Both the position numbers and the translations under genes were made by a program. From contig CP136066.1 in NCBI GenBank assembly GCA_032622095.1, positions 113,791,319 through 113,855,318 of the forward strand: a stretch of DNA of 64,000 nt, written 5' to 3'. Below are positions 60,298-64,000 of the stretch, piece after piece; the stretch's first letter is position 1; every line of letters starts with the position of its first letter. Below the pieces are notes generated by a model that saw only the letters and a list, made by a program, of their open reading frames with translations, searched no databases and was not told where the DNA came from. This DNA is from Siphonodentalium dalli (taxonomy: Eukaryota > Mollusca > Scaphopoda > Gadilida > Siphonodentaliidae).

Positions 60298-60914
60298 TTA
60301 ATCACTGTCTGAATTTTCAACCGTTAGATTTATTTCTAAGAGTTTCTTGAATTTTCTCATCGCTTCATCCGCAGCCCATTCATTATTATATCCGAGTTTG
60401 GTCAGTTTCACCATTTTCTTCATGATTGTGTTATGTATGGGGGGTGTTTTTAATCAATGCTGGTATTCTATCAACCGTCTGTAACTTTTGAGAAGGAAAC
60501 CAAACTCTGTGTCGATGCATGCTCGTTGAGCTTTTTCATCAGCCTCTTCTTCCGACGTGCCCTCTTCTTCCATCAGTTGATCAATCTTATCAGACACCAC
60601 TTCCACCGCTTCCGCATCATCGATGGCGCGTTTCATCAAACTTTTGAATGTGTTCATCTCGCCTGCACATCGCGCAGCTTTCTTCGGGCCGATTACCTCT
60701 CTACTGCCGGCGACAGTATCATCCTCCGAATCTGATAACTTTCCAGTTCATCTTCGTCCGAATCTAGAACCGTTTATCGGTCATGCACAGTGTCTTCGTA
60801 TCGCCCGAATATATCGCTCTTCGTTCTTGACATAACTCCGTGTTTACTTTTCTTATCTCTTTGTAGATTGTAGTTCGTGGATAAGATCTTTCCGCATAAA
60901 TGGCACCCGTGCAT
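60298..60914 (-). pseudogene. Foldback-borne small zinc-finger-like acidic protein
   Basis: On the reverse strand an ATG at 60914 starts MHGCHLCGKIL..YNLQRDKKSKHG, a C2H2-type finger in which the first zinc His appears replaced by Asp (RD where RH is usual). MSRTKSDIFGRYED follows, then an in-frame TAA (about 60776). The same frame continues with DSDEDELES, and a one-base shift leads into SDSEDDTVAG and a charged, probably helical stretch (IDDAEAVEVV.., MEEEGTSEEEADEKAQRA). An in-frame TGA near 60454 precedes KKMVKLTKLGYNNEWAADEA and an acidic end, NSDSD, with stop at 60298-60300. In total it spans about 200 codons with two stops and one frameshift. The last codons and 3' flank lie in the inverted arm, and their copy begins the other arm (EDSDSD then stop at about 61029). 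AATAAA follows at both. The family is unknown; a DNA-binding role is suggested only by the finger. Confidence 0.55.
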
Positions 60915-62503
60915 TGTCTCAAAATATAGGAAGAACAATCGTCCTTATATCAGCGAAAAGAAGAGAGAATATGGTCTGGTATATACAAACGCCTATTTAA
61001 GAGTACGTTTGAAGATTCAGACAGTGATTAAATTTCAATAAACTTCATCAAAATGTTATTCTCATTGTTTTAACTTTCACCCACTGCGCGTGTATTGTGT
61101 TTCTTTAACATTCATTCATAATGAGTGCCATGTGTCCCTTTAGAGTGCATTGTGTTCCCTTTAACTTGCACATACCGAGATTACCCTTTTAATATTCCAC
61201 AACCGTGAGTGCAGTGTCCCCCTTTAATGATGTCATAGCGTGGGTGCACATAATACTGTACTGTGAAAGGTTATAGCACAGAAACAAACAGGAAAGATAA
61301 TTTAATTAGCTATTAATGTGGATTCAAAGAGATTGGTTTACCAATCTGACCTGTTTAGTGTGCATCTGTGAAAATGATTCCGTATAACCTGCTATATGGA
61401 AGTCGAATGTTTTGAGCACTATGCAATGGATCTATCAGTCTGCCTATGGCGTAAGATGGTAACACGTCTGGTTTTCGGTCCACATTGAGTTATATATGTA
61501 GTCGGATTAGAAAAGTTGTGCTTTATGTGATATAAATATGAAAATGTATGAAATGGTGGTCTTATACATTCAGCAAACTAATCACAGATTAAACACCCAT
61601 ATTTACATAGCTCTCGCTTACATGTGTGGAGAATATTCAAGATATAGAGAGATGCTGTCGTTATCTGTATCGTGGCAGTTAATGACTTAAACGTGTGTTT
61701 AATTACGAAGCTTCGAGAAAGTGTCTGGCCAGTGTTGTATACGAAAACATATCGCTGTGATTTACTTTATTGGATATTGACATGTTTTACCCCTAGTGCA
61801 GTTTGATTGATTCCTGAGAATTCGATTACAGGTATCAAATCTTAAAGGGACCATATACGACACAGGTATCAAACTTATATGATTGCCATTGAAGGGATTT
61901 TAAATATGAGCCAGATAGAATGTTCCAGAAAAATTGTGTGGGTTGAAGATTACAGAGCAAATGCCTCGAGGCTTAACTCATACATGCTTATAAGTTAATT
62001 AACAGAGTGCGTCTACCGTTTCTGTGTGTGTGTGAGAGAAAAGCATTGTTAGTTTAAATCTTAAAGGGGCCGTATACAGGTATGAATAAAAAAAAACTTA
62101 CACAAATCCATTATGGATTTTACTAGAATAAACAAAAATTCCAGAATTTTCCAGAAGAAAAAATTGCGTGGGAAGGAGGGAATATTTTGGAGAATTTTAC
62201 TAGAATGTTCCAGAAGATAAAATTGCGTGGGAAGGAGGGATTATTTTGGAGAATTTTACTAGATTGTTCCAGAAGATAAAATTGAGCGGGAAGGAGGGAA
62301 TTAAGAAAAAGGAGGAGCGATAAAATTAATAATACATAAAAAGGAGGAGTTTGTAAGACTTTGTAAGACTATATGGGACCATAGATAAACACATATAAAG
62401 CATAGAAAAGGGGGCGTTGCCAGACTATGGGGGCATATACATACACACACCTATAGGGGAAGGGGTCCAATAGAAACAACACCCGCAGACGCCCACATGC
62501 TGC

Positions 62504-62720
62504 TCTATGTATAAAAGTTCGTCGAAATCCGTCAGTTTCACCCGATTTGACCTTGAATTGACCATTTTGAAGGTCAAGGTCAGGTCGGGGTCACGATTTG
62601 ACCCGTAAAAATTACCCGTAGGTATCAAATTTCGTCGAAATCCGTCCAGCAGTTTTCCCAGCCATAGCTAACACAAACAAACAGACAGAAATCCCAAAAT
62701 ATATATTAGATCATTTGTGG
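62504..62720. repeat. TTGACCTTGAATTGACC repeat, continuation
   Basis: ATTTGACCTTGAATTGACCA, AAGGTCAAGGTCAGGTCGGG and TTTCGTCGAAATCCGTCCAG follow in order, ending in CAAACAAACAGACAGAAAT. It is in the same orientation as 56128-56246, so the foldback lies inside this repeat. Confidence 0.65.
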
Positions 62721-63490
62721 GTACCCGTTTCAAGGTGGAGGTCACCTCGGGCGGAAAAACTGACCCGATGAAAATCTCCACCTTTCACCCTTATGATGTC
62801 ATACAGATAAAGCCTCTCGGTGATGAGTCAAGTGGACCGATTTAGTGCAAGTACATTATTTACGTGATGCGTCGAAAACGGAAACATAAGACGATCGATG
62901 GAATCAACTAATAAGTATTGTTCCCGTGCAATAAAAAATATCTTATGACTTGCAATAAATATCTCCTCATAGTCCACACCCTGGGGCATAACTGGGAAGT
63001 TAAGACATAATTTTAGAAGGCATCGCAAGGGATGAATTGACGCCGAATCGAGTGCGTGATTTCGAGTGACAAAAATGACGATGTCGGAAATAATAACATA
63101 TCCCGAACCCGGTGGTCGTAGAATTCGATTTTTCATGGGAAAATGGACAGACTCCACGCTTTAATTGTATTAGGCAATTGTCGAAGAGACATAAACGCAT
63201 TTATTAACAATTTTGCCAGCCTTTTGGGACTTCTGTCTGTCTGTTTGTTTGTTTGTTAGCTATGGCCAGGAAAACTGCCGGACAGATTGAGCCCAAACTC
63301 CCTATCTAAGGGTAAAATCCCAGATGAAGTGTCGTCGCACCGCTTCTGAGAACATCAGAGCACTCCTTCTCCAATCCCAGTCACCAAAATGACCGTCATT
63401 GGCACTGTGGGGTTAATCGCGTTGAAAGTTAAAGAGCGTTCGTATCCGCAGTGTCGTTGATAAAGAGCTTATGCGTGTTGTGTGATTCTT
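62721..63490. other. No gene; inverse repeat end near 63225-63300
   Basis: GGGACTTCTGTCTGTCTGTT..TAGCTATGGCCAGGAAAACTG near 63225-63280 is the inverse of 62650-62700, another end of the same repeat family. An AAAGAGCGTT block near 63431 resembles the AGGTACGG MITE interior. The rest is featureless. Confidence 0.45.
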
Positions 63491-63935
63491 ATTTCTGTCT
63501 TCATACTTAGGGGTTCCAAGGAACGGGGGAGATTTTCATCGGGTAAGATATTCCGCCCGAGGTGATCTTCACCTTGAAACGGGTACCCGCAAACATACCT
63601 CTTTTAGGGACGGGTACCATCACGGGACGGGTACCACCATTTCTCTTGATTAAAAGGGCAGAATTAACTCAAATTAAATAAAAAAATTAACGGATTTCGA
63701 CGAAATTTGATACACTTTTGTCGGGGGAGTGTTTTCGACGGGTCAAATCGTGACCCCGACATCACATTCACCTTCAAAATGGTCAATTCAAGGACAAATC
63801 GGGTAAAACGGACGGATTTCGACGAAATTTTATACCTAGGGGTACTTTTGTCCGGAGAGTGTTTTGGACGGGTCAAATCGTTACCCCGACCCGACCTTGA
63901 CCTTCAAAATGGTCAATTCAAGGTCACTTGCTGGT
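63491..63935 (-). repeat. Tandem TTGACCTTGAATTGACC repeat monomers
   Basis: Two monomers of about 130 bp carry ACGGATTTCGACGAAATTT (63691 and 63812), AGTGTTTT.GACGGGTCAAA and TTCAAAATGGTCAATTCAAG. This shows the basic unit into which the foldback element inserted. GAAACGGGTACCCG blocks near 63577 match 62716-62730 in inverse order. Confidence 0.7.
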
Positions 63936-64000
63936 ATAATATAAACTGAATACAAGATTGTGCCTCTGGCATAATTATGCAGTTCTATGGTCTCCCCAAA

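Larger units (their letters stand above)
56247..62503. mobile_element. Large foldback element with 1.5-kb inverted arms
   Basis: GCAGCATGTGGG at 56247 and CCCACATGCTGC ending at 62503 are the outer ends. The inverted arms cover 56247-60313 (interrupted by a LINE) and 61018-62503, about 1.5 kb each and highly similar. The centre (60314-61017) carries a broken reverse-strand gene. The surrounding TTGACCTTGAATTGACC repeat is split between ..CCCATAGGTA and CTATGTATAAAAG.., suggesting a duplicated site of about 8-9 bp with mismatches. Very long TIRs plus such a duplication would fit Mutator-like or foldback elements, but this is not decisive. The arms contain repeated GGAGAATTTTACTAGA blocks with AAGATAAAATTG. 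Confidence 0.7.

Overview
This window looks like nuclear DNA of a lophotrochozoan, most likely a mollusc and perhaps a bivalve. The evidence is AT-rich sequence with eukaryotic splice signals, a tRNA-derived SINE ending in a CAATCAATC tail, many diverged transposon families and almost no intact open frames. It is not prokaryotic: there are no operons, CRISPR arrays, rRNAs or tRNAs. The species assignment is inference.

Host genes are few. A strong match is the terminal coding exon of ADP-dependent glucokinase (ADPGK, about 9846-10513, + strand), with a 3' splice site just before it and no other ADPGK exon visible. A second likely host exon of unknown function lies at 26227-26823 (- strand), again directly behind a good acceptor. 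The remaining coding sequence belongs to mobile elements, mostly broken. It includes an Academ-like, XPG-nuclease transposase (2365-6530), a GIY-YIG (Penelope-type) relic near 8.1 kb, LINE relics at 9.5 and 50 kb, and a longer 5'-truncated L1/Tx1-type LINE (56732-59276).

Layout. 0-7.6 kb: Academ-like element between inverted repeats, with a 174-bp tandem array at its 3' side. 8-12.6 kb: ADPGK exon among a hAT-like element and diverged repeats. 13-23 kb: several foldback or TTAA-target (piggyBac-like) non-autonomous elements, some with arrays of short palindromes or repeated terminus motifs. 23-28.8 kb: mostly featureless, plus the unknown exon. 29.2-46.4 kb: a near-identical 5.73-kb segment present three times in tandem. 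32.1-47.3 kb: a CpG-rich block that looks like an insertion compared with a related unoccupied site at about 26.1 kb; it has rolling-circle (Helentron-like) end features and repeated paired hairpins, one of which shows a compensatory base change. 47.4-56 kb: TTAA MITEs, two palindromic elements and a SINE. 56.2-62.5 kb: a large foldback element with 1.5-kb arms, a LINE inserted in one arm, and a central broken gene for a small zinc-finger-like acidic protein.

The elements do not form a pathway. Their value is that several insertions can be checked inside the window against matching empty sites: the TTAA MITE at 47.4 kb, the LINE at 56.7 kb and the CpG-rich block. The best candidates for something undescribed are the CpG-rich hairpin block and the zinc-finger-bearing foldback.
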